Below, piece by piece: positions 51,266 to 60,920 of a stretch of DNA of 64,000 bases (its first letter is position 1; each line of letters begins with the position of its first letter). The stretch covers positions 124,001-188,000 of the forward strand of contig NZ_OESQ01000001.1 of NCBI RefSeq assembly GCF_900240245.1. The letters run 5' to 3'. This stretch comes from Lachnoclostridium edouardi (lineage in GTDB: Bacteria > Bacillota > Clostridia > Lachnospirales > Lachnospiraceae). Both the position numbers and the translations under genes were made by a program. The notes beneath the pieces are model-generated. The model saw only the letters and a program-made list of their open reading frames with translations. It was not told where the DNA came from and did not search any database.

Positions 51266-52506
51266 TTTCTGATCTGTCCATTTCCATAAATAATGTATTT
51301 TGTAGTAGTCAGCTCTTTCAGTCCCATAGGTCCTCTGGCGTGAAGCTTTTGAGTGCTGATGCCGATTTCAGCCCCAAAACCGAATTCAAAGCCGTCTGTA
51401 AACCTGGTAGAAGCATTTACATATACTGCCGCGGCATCTATTTCATTTAAAAACTTCTGAGCATTGAAGTAATTGCCGGTAATAATAGATTCAGAATGTC
51501 CTGTGTTGTAACAATTAATATGACTGATGGCTTCCTCCACAGAACTTACTGTTTTTACAGATAAAATATAATCTAAATATTCTGTGCCCCAGTCCTCCTT
51601 AGAAGCTTCAGAAAATTCAGGCACAATACTTCTGGCCGCCCCATCTCCCCTGATTTCCACCTGGTATTTGTCCAGCCTTTCCTTTAACATAGGCAGAAAT
51701 TTAGCCGCTGCATTTTCGTGGACAACTAAAGATTCGCAGGCATTGCACACGCCGATTCTCTGAGTCTTTGCATTTTCCACAATATCTAAAGCCATAGAAA
51801 GATCTGCAGACTCGTCTACATAAATATGGCAGTTTCCCGTGCCTGTTTCTATTACCGGCACAGTGCTGTTTTCCACTACTGTGCGGATCAGCCCTGCTCC
51901 TCCCCTGGGAATCAAAACGTCTACATATTGATTCATTTTCATCAGCTGTTTTGTAGTTTCTCTGTCTGTATCTGTAATGAGAAGGATTGCCTCCTTTGGA
52001 AGGTGATTTTTTTCCAAACCTTTTCTCAAACAATCTACAATAGCCATATTGGAGTGAAGGGCGTCGCTGCCTCCTTTTAAAATCACTGCATTTCCTGTTT
52101 TAAAACAAAGTCCGAAGGCGTCTGCCGTAACATTAGGTCTGGCCTCGTAAATAATCCCGATTACTCCCAGAGGAACTCTTTTCTTTCCAATAAGAAGTCC
52201 GTTGGGGCGCTCTTTCATGGACTCGACTTCCCCTACAGGGTCATCTAAATCGGCAATCTGAAAAAGTCCCTCCGCCATAGCCTGAATTCTGTTGTGATTT
52301 AATTCCAGACGGTCCAAAAGTCCCTGGTTCATTCCACGGCTTCTGCCATTTTCCATATCTATTTTATTGGCCTCTAAAATAGCTGCTTCTCCCTCTAATA
52401 AAGCGTTGGCTGCAGCCTTTAACCCCATATCCTTTTCTGCTTTTCCCAATTTGCCTAAAAGGCGGGAAACCTCCCTGGCCTGTCTGCCAATTTCAAGTAA
52501 TTCCAT
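51262..52506 (-). CDS. proA: Gamma-glutamyl phosphate reductase
   Basis: 414-aa NADPH-dependent enzyme making glutamate-5-semialdehyde, step two of proline synthesis. [16 protein letters not shown], the GGSDALHSN segment, [11 protein letters not shown] and the catalytic-Cys region [14 protein letters not shown] are diagnostic. The ATG at 52506 lies 9 nt after AAGGAGG; a TTG 6 nt upstream is less likely. The gene overlaps the cyclo-ligase gene by 14 nt and miaB by 4 nt. proB lies three genes upstream in the same direction. Confidence 0.97.
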   Translation of the reverse strand: MELLEIGRQAREVSRLLGKLGKAEKDMGLKAAANALLEGEAAILEANKIDMENGRSRGMNQGLLDRLELNHNRIQAMAEGLFQIADLDDPVGEVESMKERPNGLLIGKKRVPLGVIGIIYEARPNVTADAFGLCFKTGNAVILKGGSDALHSNMAIVDCLRKGLEKNHLPKEAILLITDTDRETTKQLMKMNQYVDVLIPRGGAGLIRTVVENSTVPVIETGTGNCHIYVDESADLSMALDIVENAKTQRIGVCNACESLVVHENAAAKFLPMLKERLDKYQVEIRGDGAARSIVPEFSEASKEDWGTEYLDYILSVKTVSSVEEAISHINCYNTGHSESIITGNYFNAQKFLNEIDAAAVYVNASTRFTDGFEFGFGAEIGISTQKLHARGPMGLKELTTTKYIIYGNGQIRK

Positions 52507-53095
52507 GCTCAAGTACCTCCTTTTCAGTAATAATCAGATCCATTTTTACATCCAGACTGCTGTGGGGAACAGATGAAAACAGCTGAAATCCATAGCAGCA
52601 GCCGGCAGTAAAAAGCTTAGTCTGCCCTTCTAAATATTTATCGTAAAAGCCTCCTCCGTACCCGATTCTGCTTCCGTCCCGGCCAAAAGCTGTGCCTGGC
52701 ACAATCATAAATCCTAAACTTTCATTGCGGGGAATAAGGGGGCAGGTAGAGTTAGGCTCTAAAATCCCCATAAAACCTGGCTCTAAACAATTCATAGATA
52801 TAATTTCATAAAATTCCATAACAGAGCCTGTTACTTTAGGAACCGCGGTTTTTATGCCGTTTTCCCAGCACCAGGCCAGCAGCTTCTTTGTGTCAGCTTC
52901 ATCCTGCATGGAAACATAAGTATACAGAAAACAGCCCTGGCGAAAACCGGCTGTCCATTCCGGCTTTTTAAGTACAGAGATCACTGTTTTAAAAAGCTGG
53001 TTATCCAGAGCCTGCTTTTCTTTACTAGATAAACTTCTCCTTTGGCTTAAAACAGTATTTCTAAGCTCCTTTTTATACTTCTTTAATGTTTCCAT
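52493..53095 (-). CDS. 5-Formyltetrahydrofolate cyclo-ligase
   Basis: 200-aa cytoplasmic enzyme that uses ATP to convert 5-formyl-THF to 5,10-methenyl-THF. The N-terminal basic stretch [44 protein letters not shown] and the C-terminal DLIITE are family landmarks. It overlaps both the DUF896 gene (23 nt) and proA (14 nt), so it is embedded in the proline operon. Confidence 0.94.
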   Translation of the reverse strand: METLKKYKKELRNTVLSQRRSLSSKEKQALDNQLFKTVISVLKKPEWTAGFRQGCFLYTYVSMQDEADTKKLLAWCWENGIKTAVPKVTGSVMEFYEIISMNCLEPGFMGILEPNSTCPLIPRNESLGFMIVPGTAFGRDGSRIGYGGGFYDKYLEGQTKLFTAGCCYGFQLFSSVPHSSLDVKMDLIITEKEVLEHGIT

Positions 53096-53294
53096 ATTTT
53101 TTTCCCAGGTCAGTAATAGAACCGTCTTTTTCTTTAATAGAAATATTATTTAAGGTTCCTCTCATATTCTGACGGATAGCCGCTAAATATTCCTGCCTTA
53201 ACTGAGCCTGTTCAGCCTTTTCCTCATCAGTTAGGCCTACAGCCTGAGACTTGTGATATAAAGTATTAATTCGGTCAATTTTTTCCTGATTCAT
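53073..53294 (-). CDS. DUF896 (YnzC-like) small protein
   Basis: 73 aa; two N-terminal helices (IDRINTLYHKSQAVGLTDEE and the EQAQLRQEYLAAIRQN stretch) are the DUF896 signature. Bacillus YnzC has this helical-hairpin fold and an unclear role; one paralogue is SOS-linked. AAGGAGG precedes the ATG. It overlaps the cyclo-ligase gene by 23 nt and follows proB by 21 nt. Confidence 0.92.
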   Translation of the reverse strand: MNQEKIDRINTLYHKSQAVGLTDEEKAEQAQLRQEYLAAIRQNMRGTLNNISIKEKDGSITDLGKKYGNIKEV

Positions 53295-53315
53295 AGAAAG
53301 TCCTCCTTTTGTCTG

Positions 53316-54176
53316 TTAATATTTATTGTCTATAAAGTCCATTAAGTCAAAATCTAAATTAGAGTGAGCCAAAAATAAGGTGCCTACCTGACTTCCGCTT
53401 ATAATTTGATATACTACATCTAAAGATTCCCCGTTGGCAATTACCATGTCGGAGCCGCTGTCAGTAGCGATTCTGGCTGCAGCCAGCTTAGCCGCCATGC
53501 CGCCTGTGCCTACGTCGCTGCCTGTAGTTTCCTTTCCCATATCCATAAGCTGAGAAGTAATTTCCCCTACAAAGCTGATAAACCTGGCATCCGGATGTCT
53601 TTTCGGATCGTCAGAATACAGACCGTCTATGTCAGAAAGCAGAATCAGCAAATCAGCATTAATGAGAGCCGCTACAATAGCAGAAAGACGGTCATTGTCT
53701 CCAAATTGGATTTCGTGGGTGGAGACAGTATCGTTTTCATTTACAATAGGAATGGCTCCCAGCTTCAGAAGTTCATCAAAAGTATTTTGGGCATTATATC
53801 TGGAGGTGTCGTTTGTCATTGTGCTTTTTGTCAGAAGTACCTGAGCTGCTGTTTGATTATATTCAGAAAAAAGGCGCTGATACACCATCATCAGTCTGGC
53901 CTGACCTACAGCGGCGTATGCCTGTTTTTCTGAAATGGTTTCAGGCTTTTGCCTGTGTCCAAGAGCCTGTCTGCCTGCCGCAATAGCGCCTGAAGAAACA
54001 AGAACTACTTCTTTTCCGCTTCCCTTCAGATCGCTGATTACTCGTATGAGTTTTTCTATTTTCTGCAGATTCAGTTCCCCTGTCTCCTTGTGGGTCAGGG
54101 AGGAAGAACCGATTTTTATAACAATTCTTTTTTTATTTTTCAGCAGACTTCTGCTGATTTGCTCTGAAACTTCCAT
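53316..54176 (-). CDS. proB: Glutamate 5-kinase (without PUA domain)
   Basis: 286-aa amino-acid-kinase enzyme, step one of proline synthesis, usually feedback-inhibited by proline. KIGSSSLTHKETGELN, LVSSGAIAAGR, VNENDTVS, FGDNDRLSAIVA, DIDGLYSDDP and GTGGMAAKLAAA are diagnostic. The C-terminal PUA domain found in E. coli ProB (367 aa) is missing, as in many Firmicutes. The first gene of the proB-DUF896-cyclo-ligase-proA-miaB run; the flavoprotein gene upstream ends 16 nt before it. Confidence 0.96.
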   Translation of the reverse strand: MEVSEQISRSLLKNKKRIVIKIGSSSLTHKETGELNLQKIEKLIRVISDLKGSGKEVVLVSSGAIAAGRQALGHRQKPETISEKQAYAAVGQARLMMVYQRLFSEYNQTAAQVLLTKSTMTNDTSRYNAQNTFDELLKLGAIPIVNENDTVSTHEIQFGDNDRLSAIVAALINADLLILLSDIDGLYSDDPKRHPDARFISFVGEITSQLMDMGKETTGSDVGTGGMAAKLAAARIATDSGSDMVIANGESLDVVYQIISGSQVGTLFLAHSNLDFDLMDFIDNKY

Positions 54177-54192
54177 AATACACTCTCTTTCT

Positions 54193-55785
54193 CTATTTTA
54201 AAGGTCTGTATCTGCGGCAGATTTCTTCTGCAATTCTAAGACCGTCCATGGCGGCGGAGGTGATGCCTCCCGCATAGCCCGCCCCTTCTCCGCAGGGAAA
54301 CAGCCCCTTTATCTGACTTTCATAAAATTCATTTCTGGGAATCCTAACTGGCGAGGAGGTACGGCTTTCCACCCCGGCTAAAATGGCGTCTTTTCTGTTA
54401 AAGCTCTGGATTTTTCTGCCAAAATCCTCCATTCCCTCTATAAATGCCTCTCCTATATAAGGCGGCAGCATTTCTTTTAAATTGCTGAATGTATATGCGC
54501 CCTTAAATTCAGGGGCAATGTCCCCAAACTCTCTGGATTCTTTATTTGCCTGGAAATCTCCGTACAGCTGAATGGGAATCTTCCCTTTTCCATAGGAAAA
54601 GGCTGCTGCCTCCAGCTTTCTCTGAAAGGCAACTCCGGCCAAGGGCCCCGTACCTTCAAAATCTTCTGGGGTCACTGTGACAATAATGGCGCTGTTTGCG
54701 TTTTTTCCGTCTCTGGCGTGATAACTCATGCCGTTTACAGCCAGCCTTCCCTCCTCGGAGGAAGCATTGATTACATAGCCTCCCGGGCACATACAGAAGG
54801 AATAAACTCCTCTGCCTCCCCTGGACTGGTAAGTAACCTTGTAGCTGGCAGGCCCTAGAATTTTGCTGTTTCCCGGTCCATACTGTGAAATATCAATCAT
54901 GGTTTGGGGATGCTGAATGCGAAGTCCTACGGCAAAGGATTTTTGCTCCATGGGAACTCCACGTTTTTCCAAAACTTCAAAGGTATCTCTGGCGCTGTGG
55001 CCAATGGCCAGCACTGCAGCTTCCAAATTTAACTGCTCTGCCCCATTAATCTCTAAAGCCGTCAAACGGCCCTTTTCTATATGAAAATCTGTTACCTGGG
55101 AAGAAAAGCGGACTTCCCCTCCCAGACGAATAATTTCCTGTCTCATGGAGGACACAATATTTCCTAAAACGTCAGTGCCAATATGAGGTTTGTTTACATA
55201 GAGCACAGAGGGATCGGCGCCGAATTCCACTAAAAGCTCCAATACCTTGCGGTTTCTTTGAACAGGATCTTTCACTAAGGTATTTAGCTTGCCGTCGGAA
55301 AAGGTACCTGCTCCCCCTTCCCCAAACTGTACATTAGAATTTAAATCCAGCTTTTCTCCCATCCAAAATGCTTCCGCCTTTTTGCGCCTTACATCAGCCG
55401 CTTCTCCTCTTTCCAGTATAATAGGACAATATCCCTCTCTGGCCAGTATTAAGCCGCAGAACAGACCTGCAGGGCCGTCGCCAATAATTACAGGCGGAAA
55501 GGCTAAGGTTTGACTTCCATATTCAGGAAGACAATATTTGTTTAAAGGAGCTGAGGAAATCTGAGGATTTTTCAGCTTTTTTATAATCTGATTTTCTTTG
55601 TCTGCACTAACGTCCACAGTATATATGTATAAAATATGGTCTTTTTTTCTGGCGTCTACAGACTGTTTTACAATCTGGATCTTTTTTATATTATGTTCAG
55701 GTATTTTCAGCTCTTTACTTATTTTATGAGCCAAATCTTCCCTGGTGTGATCAATAGGTAATTTTAACTGATTAATTCTTATCAT
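54193..55785 (-). CDS. FAD-dependent oxidoreductase, COG2509 family
   Basis: 530-aa flavoprotein of unknown substrate. The N-terminal ~90 residues form a small alpha/beta domain characteristic of the family (INQLKLPIDHTREDL). The FAD-binding Rossmann segment follows (VIIGDGPAGLFCGLILAREG), then NVQFGEGGAGTFSDGKL, GHSARDTFE and the C-terminal FAD contact PCGEGAGYAGGITSAAMDG. It is separated by one base from a second flavoprotein gene, and the two are neighbours in many Firmicutes. Confidence 0.9.
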   Translation of the reverse strand: MIRINQLKLPIDHTREDLAHKISKELKIPEHNIKKIQIVKQSVDARKKDHILYIYTVDVSADKENQIIKKLKNPQISSAPLNKYCLPEYGSQTLAFPPVIIGDGPAGLFCGLILAREGYCPIILERGEAADVRRKKAEAFWMGEKLDLNSNVQFGEGGAGTFSDGKLNTLVKDPVQRNRKVLELLVEFGADPSVLYVNKPHIGTDVLGNIVSSMRQEIIRLGGEVRFSSQVTDFHIEKGRLTALEINGAEQLNLEAAVLAIGHSARDTFEVLEKRGVPMEQKSFAVGLRIQHPQTMIDISQYGPGNSKILGPASYKVTYQSRGGRGVYSFCMCPGGYVINASSEEGRLAVNGMSYHARDGKNANSAIIVTVTPEDFEGTGPLAGVAFQRKLEAAAFSYGKGKIPIQLYGDFQANKESREFGDIAPEFKGAYTFSNLKEMLPPYIGEAFIEGMEDFGRKIQSFNRKDAILAGVESRTSSPVRIPRNEFYESQIKGLFPCGEGAGYAGGITSAAMDGLRIAEEICRRYRPLK

Positions 55786-55786
55786 A

Positions 55787-57064
55787 TTACTTCCCGCCTT
55801 TCAAGCCTAAAGCATTGGCAGCAGATTTTCCGGCAATATATCCGCTGGACCAGGCCCACTGAAGATTGTAGCCTCCACATATTCCGTCTACATCTAAAAG
55901 CTCTCCTGCCAAAAATAATCCAGGCACTAAAAAAGATTCTAAGGTGGCGTGGTTTACCTCTGAAGTGTCTACGCCGCCGCAGCAGACCTGGGCGTTTTCA
56001 AAGGGCTTTGTAGACGTGACAACGGCTTGAAAGCTGTGGAGATTTAAAGCCAACGCCTGAAGCTGTTTTGGTGTTAAGCTGGAGACAAAAGCTTCTGCTG
56101 CTATTCCGGATTTTTTTAACAGCACTGCGGAAAGCTTATTATTTACAGCCCCTGTCAGAAACTCACTGCAGCGCTTATAGCCGCACTGTTCTTTCCGTCT
56201 AAAAAGGAAATGGTCTAATTGATCTTTTGTCATGCCTGGAAAAAAGTTAATAGAAACTGTTACCTGCTTCTTTTCATCTAAAGCTTTAGAGGCAAAACGG
56301 CTGATCTGAAAGGTGGGAATTCCGGAAATACCGTAATCTGTCAGCTGCAGCTCTCCCTGGTCAGCTACAGCCTGTTTTTTATCTATGTACAAGGTAAGCT
56401 TAGCTTCTGTGCGGATTCCGGCCAGCTGTTTATATTCCTTTCCTAAACAGCACAGCTGAACAAGGGCAGGCAACGGCTTTTTAATGCGATGCCCCAGACT
56501 TTTAGCCAGGGCATAACCGCTGCCGTCAGAACCAAGGACAGGGGCTGCCCTTCCGCCTGTCGCCAAAATCAAAGCATCTGCATATATTTTCTTAATCTCC
56601 TGCTTTTCACTATTTTGTATTTTAAAGATTACAGTAAAACATTTATTATTATAAGAAATCTTTTCCACGTAACTGCCGCATAAAATAGTTGCGCCCTGGT
56701 TTTCCGCTTCAGTTTTCAAAAGCTCCATAACAGAAGAAGCCTGCTCTGAATAAGGATAAATATATCCGTTTTTATTTTTGGGAAGCAGGCCTATGCGGCA
56801 GAAAAAGTCTAATGTCTGTTCAGGCGGAAATTGTTTAATGACCTTCATGGGAAAAGATTTATTGTCGCTTCGGTAGCAGGAAGGGGACATGTGCAGATTT
56901 GTTAAATTACATTTTCCATTGCCTGTAGACAGCAGTTTTTTCCCTACTTGATTCATACGCTCTAAAATAATAGTATGGGCGCCGGCCTGGGCTGCCGTAA
57001 TAGCTGCCATTAAGCCTGCAGCTCCTCCGCCCACTACTGCCACTGTCTTTTTTTGTCCCTTCAT
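55787..57064 (-). CDS. NAD(P)/FAD-dependent oxidoreductase, HI0933-like (COG2081) family
   Basis: 425-aa flavoprotein of unknown function. VVGGGAAGLMAAITAAQ binds FAD; KLLSTGNGKCNLTN and the C-terminal GELLDVDGICGGYNLQWAWSSG are hallmarks of the HI0933 family. The ATG at 57064 follows GGAGGAG. The in-frame ATG 45 nt upstream has no ribosome site and lies in a symmetric sequence (GTGATATcATATCAC, 57100-57114) that could be an operator. Confidence 0.91.
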   Translation of the reverse strand: MKGQKKTVAVVGGGAAGLMAAITAAQAGAHTIILERMNQVGKKLLSTGNGKCNLTNLHMSPSCYRSDNKSFPMKVIKQFPPEQTLDFFCRIGLLPKNKNGYIYPYSEQASSVMELLKTEAENQGATILCGSYVEKISYNNKCFTVIFKIQNSEKQEIKKIYADALILATGGRAAPVLGSDGSGYALAKSLGHRIKKPLPALVQLCCLGKEYKQLAGIRTEAKLTLYIDKKQAVADQGELQLTDYGISGIPTFQISRFASKALDEKKQVTVSINFFPGMTKDQLDHFLFRRKEQCGYKRCSEFLTGAVNNKLSAVLLKKSGIAAEAFVSSLTPKQLQALALNLHSFQAVVTSTKPFENAQVCCGGVDTSEVNHATLESFLVPGLFLAGELLDVDGICGGYNLQWAWSSGYIAGKSAANALGLKGGK

Positions 57065-57176
57065 CTGCTCCTCCAACCTTTGACCTAATGTAATTCTCCG
57101 TGATATCATATCACACTGCCTGTAATCTTACAACTTAAAAATTCCTGGCAAAGGCAGTGGAAAGGGCCTGTTTTTA

Positions 57177-57587
57177 TTAGCTGGTAAAGGATTCCAGATA
57201 GCTGAAAACATCCATCATAGAGGAGAACCAGATGCCCTCCCTCAGCCTGGCCTGCTCTTTTTCAGGAAAGTCAGTAATAGGCACATGAGTGTACAAACAG
57301 TCTGACGGGTTGTTTTTGGTAAATACCAGAAGAAAGCCGTCCTCCACCACTAAATAATATTGATTAATGCTTTCTCTGTTGGCCGCTTCAGCCGCGCTGC
57401 TATCCTCCTCAGATGTTTCCTCAGAAGCTTTGCTGGCAATATAATTTTCTTTTACAGTTTCTGTGGCAATTTCTGTGCCAGGCAGGGCCTGGGCATTTTC
57501 CCGGCTTTTTACAGTTGCTACTGCACCTATTGCCAGACATACGGCGCAGACTGCCGCAAATAATAAACAGATACTATATTTTTTCAT
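57177..57587 (-). CDS. Exported protein with BofC-like C-terminal domain
   Basis: 136 aa. A signal or membrane-anchor segment (about 5-26) is followed by an acidic Ser/Thr/Glu stretch (about 35-75). The C-terminal ~65 residues (YYLVVEDGFLLVF, VPITDFPEKEQARLREGIWF, YLESFTS) resemble the C-terminal domain of BofC, which in Bacillus tunes forespore signalling through SpoIVB. The match is by pattern only. Next to a SpoVB-like flippase a sporulation or envelope role is plausible. AAGGAGG precedes the ATG. Confidence 0.65.
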   Translation of the reverse strand: MKKYSICLLFAAVCAVCLAIGAVATVKSRENAQALPGTEIATETVKENYIASKASEETSEEDSSAAEAANRESINQYYLVVEDGFLLVFTKNNPSDCLYTHVPITDFPEKEQARLREGIWFSSMMDVFSYLESFTS

Positions 57588-57645
57588 AGGATCATTCCTC
57601 CTTATAAATGTAGTATCTGCTTATTTCTTCCTTCATATACAATTT

Positions 57646-59307
57646 TTACAGTAAATGCAGTTTTTTGGACACTCTGATAATTTTTCCGCCCATAGGCATA
57701 CTTTTCAGCTCCTCCTGTTCAATACATCTAAGGCGTATAAGCAGCACTCCGTACACGAATACCGCCGCTATAATGGCAAGGATAGCGCTGACAGAATTTT
57801 TGTGAATCAAAGTAAATGTAAGGCGGTATACGCCGTAGGCCGTGGCCCCCATAAAGGCTGACGCCACTGTAGGCAGAATAAAAGTTTTTTTCAGCTCCTG
57901 TCTGTATCTTAAATATCTGCGTATTGCTAAGGCATTTAAAATGCACATAATAAAAGCAAATATAATATTTGCAAATACTACGCTGTAAATACCAAAATTA
58001 AATGTGCGCAGCATAACATGCAAAGCCGCTACATGAATAATCAATGAGATGAATGCATTTCTCAGGGGAATATTCATGTGGTTGATGCCCTGGAGAATGG
58101 CGTTTGTCACTGTAGACAGGGAGAAAAACAGCACAGCCAGGGAACCGGCCATAGTCAGCTTAATTAAGGTAGTATTTTCAGTGCCTGCAAACAAAAGGTT
58201 GTTTACCGGTCCTGCCAGTATTGTCATTCCCACTGTAGAAGGGATGGCGATAATCATGGAAAAACGTATAGCCAAAGCAACTCTGGCCTTTACCTGTTTC
58301 CTGTCTCTGGCAGCGACTGCTCTGGACAGGGACGGAATCAGAGAAGATGACAGCGCATTGGAAATAGCTACAGGAATGTTAAACAGCAGGTGGTACTGCC
58401 CGAAAATTCCCCACAAGGAGACAATAGTTACTGTGGCCACGCCCATTTTAGCCATACCGTCGCTGAACAAATAATCATCCACTACAGAACTAATATTGTA
58501 GATAGTACTGCTGAGCACAATAGGCAGAATGGTAAAGGTCAGCGCTGTAGTAAGCTTACCGTAAGATTCGATTTTCCCAGACTTATCTCTGGCAGCCCGC
58601 CGCCTCATCCTTTTTCTCTGGGACAAGGTCAGAAGCAGGAAAAACAGAAAGGCGGCCAAAGCCCCTGCTCCTGTTCCAATAGTGCCGCCTGCAGCGCCGT
58701 AGGCATAAGAATAGGCGGTCTCGTCATGTACAGCGTTGGCGATCACGCCCTTTGCAAATAAATGATAGGCGGCAAATACACTGATTACCGCATTAATAAT
58801 CTGCTCTAAAATCTGGGAAAAGGCTGTGGGAACCATAGTGCCCTTTCCCTGAAAATAGCCTCTTAAAACTCCTAAATAAGCCATAATCCAGATAGTAGGA
58901 GCTAAAGTTTCTAAAGCATATTTACAAAATGGCTTTTTAAGGGCCAAAGCAAAGGTTTCTGCCCCGAACCACAAAACTGCGGCTCCCAGCCCTCCCACAA
59001 CAGTGGCGTAAATCAAAGCCAATTTTAGAATTCTAAGGGAATTTCTGTACTGCTCCCTGGCCAGCCTGGCAGCTACCATTTTAGACACTGCCACAGGCAG
59101 GCTGTAGGAGGATATAATAAGTAAAATAGAATACACGCTGAAGGCAGAGGTATAATATCCGTTTCCCTCCTGGCCGATAATATTAATCAGAGGGATTCTG
59201 TACACCATGCCAATAAGGCGGACCAGGATGCCGGCAATGGCTAAAATACTTCCCTGCACTACAAAATTTGTGGTTTTACTTCTGGTTTTTGTTCTATTCT
59301 TTTCCAT
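57646..59307 (-). CDS. SpoVB/YtgP-like lipid flippase (MOP superfamily)
   Basis: 553-aa membrane protein with about 14 hydrophobic segments, of the polysaccharide-transport (MATE/MurJ-like) superfamily. The N-terminal QGSILAIAGILVRLIGMVYR (20 residues), the YYTSAFSVYSILLIISSYSLP region and LPVAVSKMVAARLA match the SpoVB/YtgP/MurJ group, which moves lipid-linked wall precursors across the membrane. Whether it serves vegetative or spore-cortex synthesis is open. Its 5' end overlaps the tail of the DUF3048 pseudogene by 14 nt. Confidence 0.9.
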   Translation of the reverse strand: MEKNRTKTRSKTTNFVVQGSILAIAGILVRLIGMVYRIPLINIIGQEGNGYYTSAFSVYSILLIISSYSLPVAVSKMVAARLAREQYRNSLRILKLALIYATVVGGLGAAVLWFGAETFALALKKPFCKYALETLAPTIWIMAYLGVLRGYFQGKGTMVPTAFSQILEQIINAVISVFAAYHLFAKGVIANAVHDETAYSYAYGAAGGTIGTGAGALAAFLFFLLLTLSQRKRMRRRAARDKSGKIESYGKLTTALTFTILPIVLSSTIYNISSVVDDYLFSDGMAKMGVATVTIVSLWGIFGQYHLLFNIPVAISNALSSSLIPSLSRAVAARDRKQVKARVALAIRFSMIIAIPSTVGMTILAGPVNNLLFAGTENTTLIKLTMAGSLAVLFFSLSTVTNAILQGINHMNIPLRNAFISLIIHVAALHVMLRTFNFGIYSVVFANIIFAFIMCILNALAIRRYLRYRQELKKTFILPTVASAFMGATAYGVYRLTFTLIHKNSVSAILAIIAAVFVYGVLLIRLRCIEQEELKSMPMGGKIIRVSKKLHLL

Positions 59308-60424
59308 GAATTTCTGTCCTTGCTGTGTCTTTTGTTGATATGACGCAGACCCAGGTTTTACCAGGATTCAGAAAAATCTCCTGTCCCTGAGTGTCATAGT
59401 AATGAGTCACTCCATACTCTCCGTCTTTAGACCAGTGAATAGGAATCGCCTTTCCCTCACTGATATAATAGCCCCACTCGTCTGTATGAACATTAATATT
59501 TAAGTAAGGGGTCGTGGCATAGTAGCCGCTTTGACAGTACTGAATAATAATATTTTTTACAGCCAAAGGTCCCTGACTGTCCTCGTGGAGCTTTCCGTAC
59601 TGATACCTGTAATATAAGCCGTCGTCCTCATGGTATTCAAACCAGGGGTTGTTCATTTTATATCCGGGCACAACGCGGTAGGCCTCCATTACATCCGGCT
59701 GATTAAAAACTGCAGGATGATTTTTTGAGGCAAACAGATAATGTCACTTATACTCAGAGTCATAGGACTGACGGAAGCCATAGGCAGATATGGCTGTCTG
59801 GATTTTCTCAAAACTGGTATAGGCATTGTGAGGCGCTTTTCTGTCAGAGCTGCGGTAAAATGCGGCCCCGCCAACTCCCTCCATACCATTAATATCATCT
59901 ATATACTGGAGATAAGGCTTTGCAAAGGTGCTTTGGCCGTAGTGAACACATATGGCGTCAAACTCCCTGGCAAAAAAAATGTAGTAGGTTCTCACACTTC
60001 TCACAGAACCGATTCTGTCTAAGCTGTCATAGTTTTCAATGAGAGCCATATATCGGTTCATGTCCCCCTCCACAGGAGCTTCATAAACAACGCCGGCCTG
60101 GCTTAATCCGTAATTAGGCAGAGACTCCTTGTCATTGCTGATCATCACTGCAATAGGACGGCGGTTGCCCTGGGAAACAGGCACCATTTCTCCTGTTAAA
60201 TAGCTTTGAATCTGCCCGTTAATCTCCTGGCGTTCTAAGGGCTCTAAAGGATTTTCTTCAGGCCGGGTTTCCGGCTCCTCTGCCGCTGTCACTTCCACCG
60301 GCTTCTGGGGACTTGTCTCCACAGCAGACGGCTCTGTTAATACTGCCGGAATTTCTTTTTTTCCGCATCCCGGCAGCAAAATCAACAAACAGATAACAGC
60401 AAATCCTTTTAGGCACCATTTCAT
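59294..60424 (-). pseudogene. DUF3048 (YerB-like) lipoprotein gene interrupted by an in-frame TGA
   Basis: The frame runs from the ATG at 60424 (AAGGGG upstream) to the stop at 59294, 376 codons, with one in-frame TGA at 59744-59746 (codon 227). Both sides belong to the DUF3048/YerB family. The N-terminal part has a lipobox (LPGC, Cys20) and RPIAVMISND, VYEAPVEGDMNRYMAL and SVRTYYIFFA. The C-terminal part has NNPWFEY, DDGLYYRYQYGK, PIHWSKDGEYG and LNPGKTWVCV. The stop falls between EYK and HYLFA, where a Gly (GGA) is expected. The result is a 226-aa truncated product, or readthrough, or a sequencing error. No ribosome site precedes the next internal ATG (59689). Confidence 0.85.
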
Positions 60425-60918
60425 CTTCTGTAACCCCTTCTTTCCAGAATTTCTTCCTGCTTCCTTTCCATTTCTTCCCGCTGGCCATCTTCCATGTGAT
60501 CGTAGCCGCAAAGATGAAGCATACTGTGGGCAACTAAAAATGCCAGCTCTCTTTCCTGAGAATGGCAGTATTTTTCCGCCTGTTCCTTTACCTTATCTAT
60601 GGAAACCACAATATCTCCCAACATTAATTCACCTGTTTCAGGATTAAAATAATCCTCCGCCTGCTCCTCTACATGGTCAAAATCAGAGGGGGTGGTATAA
60701 TCTACCATAGGAAAAGACAGAACGTCCGTAGGGTTGTCTATCTGGCGGTATTCCAGATTAATCTGACGGATGCTTTCGTTGTCAGTGAGAATCACGTTAA
60801 CCTCCGCCTCATAAGGACAGCTTTCATAATCCAAAGCTTCTTCAATCACTTCATTAATAATCTGCTCATATGGAATATTCAGCTTCTCTTCTCCTTCGTA
60901 TTCAATATTAATAGTCAT
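60421..60918 (-). CDS. ybeY: Endoribonuclease YbeY
   Basis: 165-aa zinc-dependent RNase for 16S rRNA 3'-end maturation and ribosome quality control. NPTDVLSFPM, GDIVVSIDKVKEQA and the zinc motif HSMLHLCGYDH are complete. GGAGAA precedes the ATG. It lies 2 nt after phoH and its stop overlaps the start of the DUF3048 gene by 4 nt. Confidence 0.97.
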   Translation of the reverse strand: MTINIEYEGEEKLNIPYEQIINEVIEEALDYESCPYEAEVNVILTDNESIRQINLEYRQIDNPTDVLSFPMVDYTTPSDFDHVEEQAEDYFNPETGELMLGDIVVSIDKVKEQAEKYCHSQERELAFLVAHSMLHLCGYDHMEDGQREEMERKQEEILERRGYRR

Positions 60919-60920
60919 AA

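Noticed and set aside
59744..59746. TGA as selenocysteine or reassigned codon
   Set aside because: The expected residue is Gly, not Cys/Sec; no SECIS-like hairpin stands out; and many genes here end with TGA.
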